Part shown: positions 53,323-64,000 of the stretch, piece after piece
How positions within the stretch are numbered: position 1 is the first letter of the stretch
How the letters are laid out: every line of letters starts with the position of its first letter
Origin: Sphingorhabdus lacus
GTDB taxonomy: Bacteria > Pseudomonadota > Alphaproteobacteria > Sphingomonadales > Sphingomonadaceae
Assembly (NCBI RefSeq): GCF_009768975.1
Contig: NZ_CP035733.1
Coordinates: 2,333,501 to 2,397,500, forward strand
DNA length: 64,000 bases
Reading direction: 5' to 3'
The notes under the pieces: model-generated
What the model was told of the DNA's origin: nothing
The model's input: only the letters and a program-made list of their open reading frames with translations
Databases searched by the model: none
Position numbers and translations under genes: made by a program

Positions 53323-55153
53323 GGACGCCTCCCCTCTGGGAAGGGCTACGCTCGGCCTGCATGGCGGAAAACACGCCGCCTTTCGCCAGCAACTCCTGCG
53401 GCGTGCCATGCTCGGCAATGCGCCCGTCGCTGAGAACCAGGATACGGTCGGCACTTGCCGCAACGGCCATGTCATGGGTGATCAGGATAACCGTTGCCCG
53501 CTTGGAAAGCCGGTGAATTGCTTCGTTGATCAGCGCTTCATTGTCCGGATCAAGGCCATTGGTCGGTTCGTCAAAGACGAGGATCGGGCACCCGCGCAAG
53601 GCGGCGCGGGCAATGGCAATCCGTTGCCGCTGCCCCATCGACAAAGATGCGCCGCGCTCGGCCAGCACCGTGTCATAGCCGTCGGGCATCATGGAAATAA
53701 AGTCATGGGCGCCCGCCAATATCGCCGCCGCCGTGATATCCGCGCTGCTCGCGTTCGGCCGGGCCAGCGCGATATTCTCGCGCACGGTATCGGCCAGAAA
53801 GAAATTGTCCTGCTGGACCACCGCAATCTGTCCCCGCAGCGAGGCAAGTGTCAGGTCGGAGACATCATGCCCGTCAATCTGGATGGTGCCACCCGACGGC
53901 TGATACAGGCGCAGCAACAGGCTTGCGATGGTGCTCTTGCCCGTCCCCGAAGGCCCAACCAGCGCAACCAGTTCGCGCGGCGCAATATCGCAGGTAAAGC
54001 CATTGAGCACCTTGCGCCCATTGGGGTAGGCGAAGGAGATCTGGTTGAAGCTTATCTGACCTGAAAAGTGCGGAGCCTTATAGGCGTGCGCGGCTTCACG
54101 AATCTGGGGTTCTTCTTCGAGCAGGTCGGCAATGCGTTCACCGGCAGCCGTCGCCTTGGCTATGCGGCTGGAATTTTTGGCGAAGTCCCGGACGGGACGG
54201 AAGGTGTTTTTCAAATAGGTCAGGAAAACGACCAGATCGCCGGCGGTCAATTCCCCGCGCAGCACGAGCACAGCGCCATACCAGAGCGTCAACGCCGTCG
54301 AGAGCCCGGCGATCAAATCGGTTGCACGTTCCAGACTGGCCGACAGCCGCTTGGCCTTGACGCCATCGGTAAGGGCGCCATCATTCTTCGCGGCAAAGGC
54401 ACCGGCCATGCGGCTTTCGAGCGATAGGGCCTGCACGACGCGAATACCGCCCAGCGCCTCGGCAGTCGTTGCCGCGATGCTGCCTTCGCGCTTGCGCTGG
54501 TCGCGGCTGACCTGCTGGATCCGCCCGCCCAGCCGGACGGTCGCTAATGCAAGCAGCGGCAGCGGGGCCAGCGCCACCAACGCCAGCCGCCAGTCCAGGA
54601 CCAGCATGACCGCGGCCATGCTGACAAGGATCAGCACATTGGTTGCAAAGGGCAACATGGCCGTCACCATCGCCTCACGCATGGAGGACACATCGTTCAC
54701 CACACGCATTGTCAGATCGCCAGTCCGTGTGGTCTCGTGAAAAGCAAGCGATAGACGCTGCAAATGGCAGTAAAGATCATGGCGCAACTGGCCAAGAACG
54801 CGCGACCCGGTCAGCGCAAAGCCGACCGTCGCCAGATATTCGCACAACGCGCGAAGGCCGACGCTGAGCAGAACAAGTCCGGCGCACAGAAACAAGAGGG
54901 TCATGGACGGCAGTGCATCCAGCGCGGCAATACCGCTGCTGGCCGCAGGGGTGCTGGCGACCACGCGGTCGATGACGAGCTTCAGAGGCCAAGGCTCAAT
55001 GAGGCGCAGAGCCGTTGCGCCGATCAGCGCCATTCCTGCACCAAAAGCGAGCCGACGTTGGGCGCGCAGATAGGGCGCGACATGGCGGTACACGCGCGAC
55101 AGTCCGGTGCGCAGCTCGCCGAAGCGTGCCGGGGGGTGCCTTCGTTTCAGCAC
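53306..55153 (-). CDS. ABC exporter, fused permease-ATPase (MsbA type)
   Basis: A 615-residue half-transporter: six membrane helices in the first about 330 residues (LAFGAGMALIGATALRL, MTLLFLCAGLVLLSVGL, ATNVLILVSMAAVMLVL) and a nucleotide-binding domain with Walker A GPSGTGKST, signature LSMGQRQR (Met in place of the first Gly), Walker B PILVFDEPTNGLD and the H-loop LITHD. Such proteins flip lipids, lipid-linked glycans or peptides. The start is GTG 55153, overlapping the stop of the preceding glycosyltransferase by 7 bp. Confidence 0.93.
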   Translation of the reverse strand: MLKRRHPPARFGELRTGLSRVYRHVAPYLRAQRRLAFGAGMALIGATALRLIEPWPLKLVIDRVVASTPAASSGIAALDALPSMTLLFLCAGLVLLSVGLRALCEYLATVGFALTGSRVLGQLRHDLYCHLQRLSLAFHETTRTGDLTMRVVNDVSSMREAMVTAMLPFATNVLILVSMAAVMLVLDWRLALVALAPLPLLALATVRLGGRIQQVSRDQRKREGSIAATTAEALGGIRVVQALSLESRMAGAFAAKNDGALTDGVKAKRLSASLERATDLIAGLSTALTLWYGAVLVLRGELTAGDLVVFLTYLKNTFRPVRDFAKNSSRIAKATAAGERIADLLEEEPQIREAAHAYKAPHFSGQISFNQISFAYPNGRKVLNGFTCDIAPRELVALVGPSGTGKSTIASLLLRLYQPSGGTIQIDGHDVSDLTLASLRGQIAVVQQDNFFLADTVRENIALARPNASSADITAAAILAGAHDFISMMPDGYDTVLAERGASLSMGQRQRIAIARAALRGCPILVFDEPTNGLDPDNEALINEAIHRLSKRATVILITHDMAVAASADRILVLSDGRIAEHGTPQELLAKGGVFSAMQAERSPSQRGGVHAHFG

Positions 55154-56307
55154 GCTACCGATTCCCCGGATCGTTCCAATATCCGCCGCGCAACACTGTC
55201 CCAGCCGAGTTCGTTCAGGGCATGGTGCCGCGCCGCCGACCCCAGCCGCGACCGGCTGTGGGAGGAACGGATGAGTTCGCCCAAGGCCTGGGCCAGTGCG
55301 TCCCGGTCACCTGCCGCGCACAGCAGACCTGTTTCGCCGTGCCGTATCAGCCCGTCTATATCGCCAATCCGGCTGGCAACGACTGCCCGGCCAGCCGCCA
55401 TATATTCCATGACCTTGAGCGGGGAGAAATAGAAGTCGGCCAGATCGGGATAAGGGGCAACTGCAACATCCATCCGGGCAATCAATGCGGGTATCTCCGC
55501 AGGAGCTACCGCCCCCGTCAATTCGGTGCGGTCCGTCAATCCGCGGTCGGCCAAAGCGTGTTCGACTGCGGCACCTTCGGGGCCGTCACCGACCAGCAAC
55601 AGCCGGAATGGCAAGTCTTGCGCTTTCAACTGTGCGGCGGCGTCGACGAGGATGTCCAGCCCGTGCCAAGGCTTGAGGGTACCGACAAAGCCGATGACCG
55701 GCGCACCATTTTGGGGATGATATTCCGGTGCAAAGCGCGCGGCATCCACACCGTTGGCGAGGACGTCGATCTTTGCGCTCTCCACAGCTTCGCGGATGAG
55801 CCATCGGGCAACGCCCGTCGACACGGCGACAATCCGGTTTGCAGCATGAAAGGTTTCGCTTGAAAGCATATCGGCAAGTTCACGGTGGACCAGTTCCCGA
55901 TGCGTCGCCTGCTCCTCCACCAAGGGAGCGTTGACCTCCAGAACCGAAGGCACGACGTTGCGCTGCGCCCATTTTACCGCCGCGCTGCTCCACAGGGCAT
56001 AGCGTTCATACAGCATGTCGAAGGGGCCATGGGTTTCCAGAAGCGGCACGATATCGGCGTCCAATTGGACCAATTGCAGCTCACGCGCGGAACCGGCGGC
56101 CGCATCCGGCTTGGCCAGATCGACGCAATGGATATCCGCAAGATCAGCGGGCGCTTCCCCACCCCGCCGGCGGGCAAACAGCGTTACCTCATGACCAAGA
56201 CGGCTCAAGGCCCGGACGATTTCCTGAACGTGGATCGAACATCCTTTCGTCCCGAAAACCGGCACACCGGGGTCGGCGCAGATATAGGCAATCCGCATCG
56301 CCGTCAT
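55147..56307 (-). CDS. Glycosyltransferase, GT4 family
   Basis: A 386-residue GT-B fold enzyme. The N-terminus MRIAYICADPGVPVFGTKGCSIHVQEI has the Gly-rich acceptor loop; the C-terminal domain has VIGFVGTLKPWHGLDILVDAA, LLVGDGPEG, and APYPDLADFYFSPLKVMEYMAAGRAVVAS with the donor-binding Glu region. It transfers an activated sugar, identity unknown. ATG overlaps the stop of the next upstream gene (ATGA). A second Met three codons in (MRIAYI) may be the true start. Confidence 0.93.
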   Translation of the reverse strand: MTAMRIAYICADPGVPVFGTKGCSIHVQEIVRALSRLGHEVTLFARRRGGEAPADLADIHCVDLAKPDAAAGSARELQLVQLDADIVPLLETHGPFDMLYERYALWSSAAVKWAQRNVVPSVLEVNAPLVEEQATHRELVHRELADMLSSETFHAANRIVAVSTGVARWLIREAVESAKIDVLANGVDAARFAPEYHPQNGAPVIGFVGTLKPWHGLDILVDAAAQLKAQDLPFRLLLVGDGPEGAAVEHALADRGLTDRTELTGAVAPAEIPALIARMDVAVAPYPDLADFYFSPLKVMEYMAAGRAVVASRIGDIDGLIRHGETGLLCAAGDRDALAQALGELIRSSHSRSRLGSAARHHALNELGWDSVARRILERSGESVAC

Positions 56308-57521
56308 CCCGCCGCGCGCCGCAATGCGACCGTTGCGGCGCGGGCGGAAAAGAAAGTACGCAGATAGGCGGCATTTTGATCAACGTCGAAATCACGTTCG
56401 ATCATCGCCCGCGCTTCCGACGCCAGCCGCTCGCGCATTGCCGGATTTTCGAGGATAGCCCCAAGCGCTTCGGCCAGCGCCTTCGGGTTGCGCTGTTCTA
56501 TACAAAGGCCCGTCGTACCATGTTTCACAACTTCGGGAACGCCAGTGACATCGGTCGAGACGCAGGGTGTGCCGAGAGCCATTGCTTCCACAAGAACGGT
56601 CGGCAGACCATCGCGGTCACCATCATCGGCAACGATGCAGGGTAGCGCGCTGACCGCTGCGGACTGCAGCGCGGTTATGACGTTCGGGCGGGGTAGCGCG
56701 CCTGCGAGACGGACTTTGTCCGACAGGCCGCTTTCTTCGATGCGTTGTGCCAGGTCAGCGCGTTGTGGGCCGTCGCCGATAATCTCGCAGGTGAATTCCT
56801 GGCCGGCAGCATCAAGGAGGGCACAGGCCTCGACCAGAGTCGAAAAGCCCTTCTTTTCGACAAGACGTCCGACCGCGACAATATGCTTGGGCCGGATTGC
56901 CGGTGATGAATAGGGAAATTCGTCCAGCCACAATCCGTTGTAGATGCGCTGCACATGCGGGGGACGAAAGCCGTGTGTGGTCGCCAGATAATCGACATTG
57001 AAATCCGAAACCGTAACCACCGCCTTCGCATCCGCCAGCTTGGGTCGCAATTTGAGAGGGTCGATATCGGCATGGAAAATATCCTTTGCGTGTGCCGTGA
57101 CACTATAGCCAATGCCGGCAAAGCATGCGGCGATGCGGGCGACCGTGGTTGCGACCGTAGCGAAATGGGCATGCAAATGGGTGACGCCTGCCTTGCGTGC
57201 GGCAATTGCCAGGTGAATCCCCTGAAGCACGTCGGGCAATTCCTCGTTGCGAAACCGTTCCAGATTGTCCCAGAAGCCGGGCAGCGACTTCGCGCCATCC
57301 TTCAGGGCGGTCCACAGACCTTCCGCCTTGGGCGTGCTGTCCGAAATATAGTGCACGGGCGAGCGCACCTGACCAAGGATCGATTGGAAATAAGGCTCAT
57401 TAACCCGGCGCACGGCAAAGATCTCGACCGGAACCCCTGCCCGTTCATGGGCGAGTATCTCGTTGACGATGAATGTTTCCGAAAAGCGGGGATAGCGCTT
57501 GACGACATAGCCGATATGCAT
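56304..57521 (-). CDS. Glycosyltransferase, GT4 family
   Basis: A 405-residue GT-B enzyme starting MHIGYVVKRYPRFSETFIVNEI, typical of exopolysaccharide colanic-acid-type (WcaL-like) transferases. Other motifs are LHAHFATVATTVARI, HIVAVGRLVEKKGFSTLVEA, CEIIGDGPQRADL and DRDGLPTVLVEAMALGTPCVST with the EX7E-type motif. ATG 57521 follows AAAGGA; a longer frame to 57701 runs into the upstream gene and is rejected. It lies 20 bp after the first gene of the operon. Confidence 0.93.
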   Translation of the reverse strand: MHIGYVVKRYPRFSETFIVNEILAHERAGVPVEIFAVRRVNEPYFQSILGQVRSPVHYISDSTPKAEGLWTALKDGAKSLPGFWDNLERFRNEELPDVLQGIHLAIAARKAGVTHLHAHFATVATTVARIAACFAGIGYSVTAHAKDIFHADIDPLKLRPKLADAKAVVTVSDFNVDYLATTHGFRPPHVQRIYNGLWLDEFPYSSPAIRPKHIVAVGRLVEKKGFSTLVEACALLDAAGQEFTCEIIGDGPQRADLAQRIEESGLSDKVRLAGALPRPNVITALQSAAVSALPCIVADDGDRDGLPTVLVEAMALGTPCVSTDVTGVPEVVKHGTTGLCIEQRNPKALAEALGAILENPAMRERLASEARAMIERDFDVDQNAAYLRTFFSARAATVALRRAAG

Positions 57522-57541
57522 CGGGGGAATTCCTTTCCGGT

Positions 57542-58777
57542 TTAGGCAAGCCCGACTGACGCGAGCTGAAGGGGTGGCAGCGCGGTATGTTCGCACGCAT
57601 GGCTGCTGGTGATTTCGCCCGCCCATGTGACAATGGCGTCCAGCCCGCCAAAATCGATGCTGGCGCGCGCGTTCGGCTGACCGGTGGGCAAAGCGAGCCA
57701 CCGGCCGATGGCATCGGACGAAGCCTGCGCATCGGGCAGGCAGGAGGCAAGCGCCAATTCTTCCAGACGGCGCGCGCGGATCAGTTGTTCGGTGCGGGGC
57801 GTCGACCGGGGGACGAACAGGGCGGGTCGGCCCGACGCGAGAATTTCATTGGCGGTATTATAGCCCGCCATAGCCACGACCCGATCGGCACGCACAAGAA
57901 GCGGCACAAGATCGCACACCCCTTCGACAAGCTCCATATCCTCGCGGTGCGCAATCATGCGGAGCAATGCTTCGCGCTTCTCGTTCGGCATCAGAGGGCC
58001 TGTCACGATCAGGCCACGCATGTGCGCGGGCATAGGAGCGGCGGCGAAATGGCAGGCGAGCGCAAAGCCGTCCTGTCCGCCACCCACCGAACACAGGACA
58101 GTCTTGCGCACATCCGCATCGACACCCTGTGCCGACATGCGGCTGGCCGACGAGCGAAAGGGATCAAGATAGCCGGTGTAGCTGGTGATGGCTTTCAACT
58201 CGGCGGGGAAATCATAGATGTCCGCCGTGGGGTATACGGCCGGATCGCCATAGACCCAGATCGCATCATAAAGCCGGGCGATCGTGCTGAAGTTCCGGCG
58301 GCGCTCCCATTCGCGGCGGATCGTTTCGGGATCGTCCAATATGTCGCGCAAACCGAGCACACAATGCGTGTTCCCATCGCGCCGCATCCGTTCAAGCGCT
58401 GGCAATAACTCATCGAGAGCGCCGCCCGGGACATTATCGGCGATGAACAGATCAGGCTGGAACCGTTTGAGCGCGAGGTCAATGAGGTCCGCCCTAAAGC
58501 GCGTCAGTTGATCGATACCGATGTTGAGCGAACGCGATGAATAGCCGCCATCGGCATCCTTGCGATAGGCGGGTAGAACAACCGAATCGATCCCCTGCGG
58601 CATAGGAAAGGCACCGCCCTCGCGCACGCCGGTGATCAACAGCACCGTGGCATTCAACGGCGGTGCGGCAAGCGCCATGGCAATCAACTGGTTGCGGCGG
58701 ATATGGCCCAGTCCCATGGTGTCATGCGAGTAGAGCGCAATGCGGGGACTCGGCAGGCGAATGGGGCTGACGATCAT
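57542..58777 (-). CDS. Glycosyltransferase-like protein (COG4671 / GT28-like)
   Basis: A 411-residue protein with a MurG-like layout. The N-terminal loop is YSHDTMGLGHIRRNQLIA; the C-terminal half has VLCSVGGGQDGFALACHF, GLIVTGPLMPNEKRE and VVAMAGYNTANEILASGRPALFVPRSTPRTEQLIRA, the UDP-sugar-binding pattern. It is the first gene of the operon, with a gap of about 470 bp upstream holding no other gene. No Shine-Dalgarno is obvious before ATG 58777. Confidence 0.88.
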   Translation of the reverse strand: MIVSPIRLPSPRIALYSHDTMGLGHIRRNQLIAMALAAPPLNATVLLITGVREGGAFPMPQGIDSVVLPAYRKDADGGYSSRSLNIGIDQLTRFRADLIDLALKRFQPDLFIADNVPGGALDELLPALERMRRDGNTHCVLGLRDILDDPETIRREWERRRNFSTIARLYDAIWVYGDPAVYPTADIYDFPAELKAITSYTGYLDPFRSSASRMSAQGVDADVRKTVLCSVGGGQDGFALACHFAAAPMPAHMRGLIVTGPLMPNEKREALLRMIAHREDMELVEGVCDLVPLLVRADRVVAMAGYNTANEILASGRPALFVPRSTPRTEQLIRARRLEELALASCLPDAQASSDAIGRWLALPTGQPNARASIDFGGLDAIVTWAGEITSSHACEHTALPPLQLASVGLA

Positions 58778-59248
58778 GATCCGCAGCCTGCATCATTCGA
58801 CTTCCAACGCGCCTGGCAGCGATACGGGTTCGAGCGTGAAATTGGTCCAAACAGCTTGCCAGCCGTGGCGTTCGCTAAGTCCAGAAGCAAAGGTCGCCCT
58901 CCCGCGTTGAAGATTGAAATCGTAAGAATTACAATGCGACAACGACAGCTCGGATGGATTATTCCCCTAATATCAAATGGATCGGGAAATAACTGTCATC
59001 AATCTGAAATATTTGGATAGTTTTTACGGATTAGGCAGGAATGTCGATCGGCAGTCCGCACGGAAATGCCCAGAAAAGAGCATGCGAATATTCGGCGCGG
59101 CTCGAATTTTCTAAGGAACGCAACAGTTGGTAAGTCTAACCAAGGGCGCAAAAGCCCGCATGGTTCGCGGCCGTTGCGAAAAACGCTCAATTTACCAATG
59201 CTGGGTAGATGAATGATGCGATTCATAAATATCAAATATTTATGAAAA
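58778..59248. other. Intergenic region upstream of the glycan operon
   Basis: About 470 bp without a credible gene, AT-rich in the middle (about 58900-59030). It should contain the promoter of the reverse glycosyltransferase operon, but no convincing -35/-10 pair was found. A short reverse frame at 58999-59298 runs through the tRNA and is not believed. A perfect palindrome lies at its right end. Confidence 0.6.
59222..59246. repeat. Perfect 11-bp palindrome just 3' of tRNA-Leu
   Basis: TTCATAAATAT and its exact complement flank a 3-base loop (CAA). It begins 2 bp after the encoded CCA end of tRNA-Leu. No T run follows on the minus strand, so it may act as a processing or decay barrier rather than an intrinsic terminator. 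Confidence 0.75.
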
Positions 59249-59335
59249 TGGTGCCCAGAAGAGGACTCGAACCTCCACGCCCTTGCGAGCGCCAGCACCT
59301 GAAGCTGGTGCGTCTACCAATTCCGCCATCTGGGC
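59249..59335 (-). tRNA. tRNA-Leu (CAG)
   Basis: An 87-base tRNA with acceptor stem GCCCAGA/TCTGGGC and encoded ACCA. The anticodon loop TTCAGGT sits on stem CCAGC/GCTGG, giving anticodon CAG. A long variable arm (GCTCGCAAGGGC region) and TTCGAGTCC T-loop fit a class II leucine tRNA. Confidence 0.96.
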
Positions 59336-59402
59336 ACGGGGTAGGCCGCGCGGATGCCGTATTGTTTGGGCGTTGTCAATGCCGCCGCGTTGATTTGGCG
59401 AA

Positions 59403-60575
59403 CTATTTACGGCTAATTTTTTCTGCGTCTTCCATCACCCGAAGAAAATTCTCTCCCGCCAGTTTCTGCAGCTCTTCGGCGTTCCATCCCCGGCGTCGCA
59501 ATTCGGCGAACAGATTGGGGAATTTGGATGTATCCTCGAGTCCCGTGATCTTGTTTGGCATGCCGTCGAAATCGGAGCCGATGCCGACATGGTCGATGCC
59601 CGCAATCGTGCGTATATGCTCTATATGATCCGCAACGGCAGAGACGCTGACTTTGGGTTCTGGATTCGCTGCGTGCCATTCGGTCCACAGCCTGTCGCCC
59701 TCGGCTTGTGTGATACGTTTTGCTTCAAAGTCCTGGCCAATCTGGTTGGACAGCACCTCTTCCCGCTTCACCCAATCGGCGTGGGCTTGGCTAGTGAAAT
59801 AGGGGACGAGCGACACCATCACTATGCCGCTATTTTTCGCGACGCGCTTTAGCACATCGTCCGGCACGTTCCGTTCCACATTCACAAGGCTCCGCGCCGA
59901 TGAATGGCTGAAAATAACCGGCGCTTTGGTCACATCCAGCACATCGTGCATCACTTTGGTCGATACATGCGACAGGTCGACCAATATGCCGCTGTCGTTC
60001 ATCTCCGCTACGATCGCCCGACCCAAATCAGACAAGCCGTTGTGGCGCGGCGTGGCATTAGCCCCGTCGGCCAGATCATTCGTCTGATAGGCAAGAGTGA
60101 CGGCACGAAGACCGAGGCGCTGGAGCGTGCGAACCATGAGGGGGTCATTTTCCAATCGTCCTGCCCCTTCCATGGTCGGAATGAGTGCGATCCGGCCAGC
60201 GCCATGAATCCTGCGGACGTCGGCCGCGGTCGCTGCGACTTCGAAGTGATCCCTATATTTCAATTCCAGATGTCTGAGGAAATCAAAAGCTCCCAAAGTT
60301 CCCTTGGTCGTCTTGTCGCTTGAAAACACGTTGAGTAAAATGGCACCTACGCCACCTTCGCGCAGCCGGGGTATATCGGTATCGCCATCCGTCCTGTTGC
60401 GAATATCATAGGCATCCAACCCGCGCGGGCAGGACGGACAATCCATGTAGCGGATGAAAAGATCATTATGTCCATCGACCAGCAAGAGCGCAGGTTCATC
60501 CGCCCGTGCCGGAGAAACAAATAAAGAGCCTGCCAGAACGGCGGGAGCGAGCAGGGAAAGCAATGATTTCGTCAT
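59403..60575 (-). CDS. Membrane dipeptidase-family (M19) peptidase
   Basis: A 390-residue zinc dipeptidase of the renal dipeptidase family. After a signal peptide (SLLSLLAPAVLAGSLFVSPARA) the metal site starts with VDGHNDLF (HxD). Further family motifs are PTMEGAGRLENDPLMV, LTYQTND-like VTLAYQTNDLADG, ILVDLSHVSTKVMHDVL, VIFSHSSARSLVN and HVGIGSDFDGM. It probably hydrolyses dipeptides in the periplasm. ATG 60575 follows GGAGG; the upstream extension to 60686 has no signal peptide. Confidence 0.94.
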   Translation of the reverse strand: MTKSLLSLLAPAVLAGSLFVSPARADEPALLLVDGHNDLFIRYMDCPSCPRGLDAYDIRNRTDGDTDIPRLREGGVGAILLNVFSSDKTTKGTLGAFDFLRHLELKYRDHFEVAATAADVRRIHGAGRIALIPTMEGAGRLENDPLMVRTLQRLGLRAVTLAYQTNDLADGANATPRHNGLSDLGRAIVAEMNDSGILVDLSHVSTKVMHDVLDVTKAPVIFSHSSARSLVNVERNVPDDVLKRVAKNSGIVMVSLVPYFTSQAHADWVKREEVLSNQIGQDFEAKRITQAEGDRLWTEWHAANPEPKVSVSAVADHIEHIRTIAGIDHVGIGSDFDGMPNKITGLEDTSKFPNLFAELRRRGWNAEELQKLAGENFLRVMEDAEKISRK

Positions 60576-60731
60576 AGGCGTCCTCCAGAAAACTCTTGCT
60601 AACTGCGTGGTTTGGTAAAGGCCAAATAAAACGGCGGGATGGTAAGGAGCAACCGGTATGGAAGAGGTGCTAGTAAACGATGTCAAATTGGACTTGTTCG
60701 CGTGCGCACGAGATGACGCCAGCTAAAACGA

Positions 60732-60757
60732 CAAAAGCCCCGCTGGTAGCAGCGAGG
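60732..60757 (-). terminator. Terminator of the rRNA operon, after tRNA-fMet
   Basis: On the minus strand an 8-bp stem CCTCGCTG/CAGCGGGG (one G-U pair) is followed by CTTTTGT. It lies about 30 bp after the 3' end of tRNA-fMet and probably ends the operon. Confidence 0.75.
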
Positions 60758-60787
60758 TTTGTAAAGCTCTGTTTTAGGGGGAAAAGT

Positions 60788-60864
<77 letters not shown>

Positions 60865-60872
60865 CTACCAAC

Positions 60873-60899
60873 TTGATTGATGCCGAAGCATGCAATCAA
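60873..60899. repeat. Hairpin just upstream of tRNA-fMet
   Basis: TTGATTGATGC pairs with GCATGCAATCAA with one bulged base, around a CGAA loop on the plus strand. It lies 8 bp from the tRNA 5' end and may guide processing of the precursor. Confidence 0.5.
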
Positions 60900-60902
60900 A
60901 AC

Positions 60903-60947
60903 AAAAAAAGGCGGACACCATCGAATGTCGACAGCGGTCCGCCTTTT
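60903..60947 (-). terminator. Terminator-like hairpin between 5S rRNA and tRNA-fMet
   Basis: AAAAGGCGGAC and its complement form an 11-bp perfect stem with a 20-base loop; on the minus strand it is followed by a run of seven T's in total. It looks like a Rho-independent terminator, yet the tRNA gene lies downstream on the same strand. Confidence 0.75.
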
Positions 60948-60998
60948 GAATTATGAATGGGTTTATCCAATGCACTTGCCTGCGAGCGCCGGCTGCAA

Positions 60999-61116
60999 TG
61001 CCTGGCGACGCCCTACTCTTCCAACGCTTAAGCGGTAGTACCATCGGCGCAGTTTGGTTTCACGGCCGAGTTCGGGATGGGATCGGGTGGGTCACAAACG
61101 CTATGGCCACCAAGCA
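60999..61116 (-). rRNA. rrf: 5S ribosomal RNA
   Basis: On the minus strand the sequence runs from TGCTTGGTGGCCATAGCG through CACCCGATCCCATCCCGAAC (loop B/C) to GTAGGGCGTCGCCAGGCA. Size and motifs are those of bacterial 5S rRNA; ends are estimated to within a few bases. Confidence 0.95.
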
Positions 61117-61249
61117 ATGAAGCAGGCGCTCACAATCAAGTGATATTGGGTTATAATCGATGCCCGTGCAGGGAAAAAAGTATCTGGTGTGACTTAATCA
61201 TCCGCCATCGACATACTGAACTAGTCAGCACTGTCATTGATGGTGGGAC

Positions 61250-64000
<2,751 letters not shown>

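Noticed and set aside
53323..53475. Upstream extension of the tandem kinase
   Set aside because: It would overlap the ABC gene by 170 bp with an Arg/Cys-rich sequence unlike a kinase N-terminus.
58999..59298. A 99-residue minus-strand frame starting in tRNA-Leu
   Set aside because: It begins inside the tRNA and its N-terminus (RFESSSGH type) is the common false peptide read through tRNA genes.

Overview
The window looks like a chromosomal segment of an alphaproteobacterium of the Sphingomonadales (Sphingorhabdus/Sphingopyxis type). This is inferred from gene content: a GapR (DUF2312) protein, GTTC-N7-GTTC SOS boxes, an imuA-imuB-dnaE2 mutasome cassette, DUF6356, DUF2339 and ABC/M1-peptidase proteins, and an rRNA operon ending in tRNA-fMet. 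No transposase, integrase, phage gene or CRISPR array was seen. The core genome is GC-rich. A few single genes and one patch in tolA/tolB are visibly AT-richer.

Layout. 1-4.8 kb: cyclophilin PPIase (5' end cut), queA, pyk (reverse), and a run of small genes (DUF1244, GapR, YbjQ, a membrane protein). 4.9-8.8 kb: yebC-ruvC, then ruvA-ruvB behind a perfect SOS box. 8.8-13.7 kb: a small lipoprotein and the complete ybgC-tolQ-tolR-tolA-tolB-pal envelope operon. 13.8-17.8 kb: a tight run of DUF898, M48 peptidase, DUF6356, alpha/beta hydrolase and TPR protein. 17.8-19.9 kb: SIMPL protein and gloA-gloB. 19.9-25.5 kb: reverse imuA-imuB-dnaE2, with a LexA box lying on the imuA start codon. 25.5-32.2 kb: a phospholipase D-type enzyme, a small exported protein and a 1377-residue trimeric autotransporter adhesin. 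32.7-44.0 kb: TolB-propeller amidohydrolase, tandem PilZ protein, DUF2339 membrane protein, and an ABC permease fused to an M1 peptidase with its ATPase. 44.3-49.7 kb: a DUF937 protein, then an ECF sigma/anti-sigma locus with a divergent subtilisin-like protease, a small Asp/Arg/Gly-rich exported protein and an outer-membrane barrel protein.

49.8-58.8 kb is a six-gene reverse operon with almost continuous translational coupling: three glycosyltransferases, an MsbA-type ABC exporter, a protein with two APH-type kinase domains, and an alginate-export-type outer-membrane porin. Together they could make, modify and export a glycan across both membranes; the product is unknown.

59.2-64 kb: tRNA-Leu(CAG), a secreted M19 dipeptidase, and the end of an rRNA operon on the reverse strand (23S almost complete, 5S, initiator tRNA-Met).

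Main new observations: (1) three promoters with the same GGAAT-N16-CGTT architecture in front of the sigma factor, the divergent protease and the Asp/Arg/Gly-rich protein, which defines a candidate ECF regulon; (2) the glycan assembly/export operon with its tandem kinase; (3) SOS boxes at ruvAB and imuA and a degenerate one at yebC-ruvC; (4) hairpins, one of them terminator-like, between 5S and tRNA-fMet.
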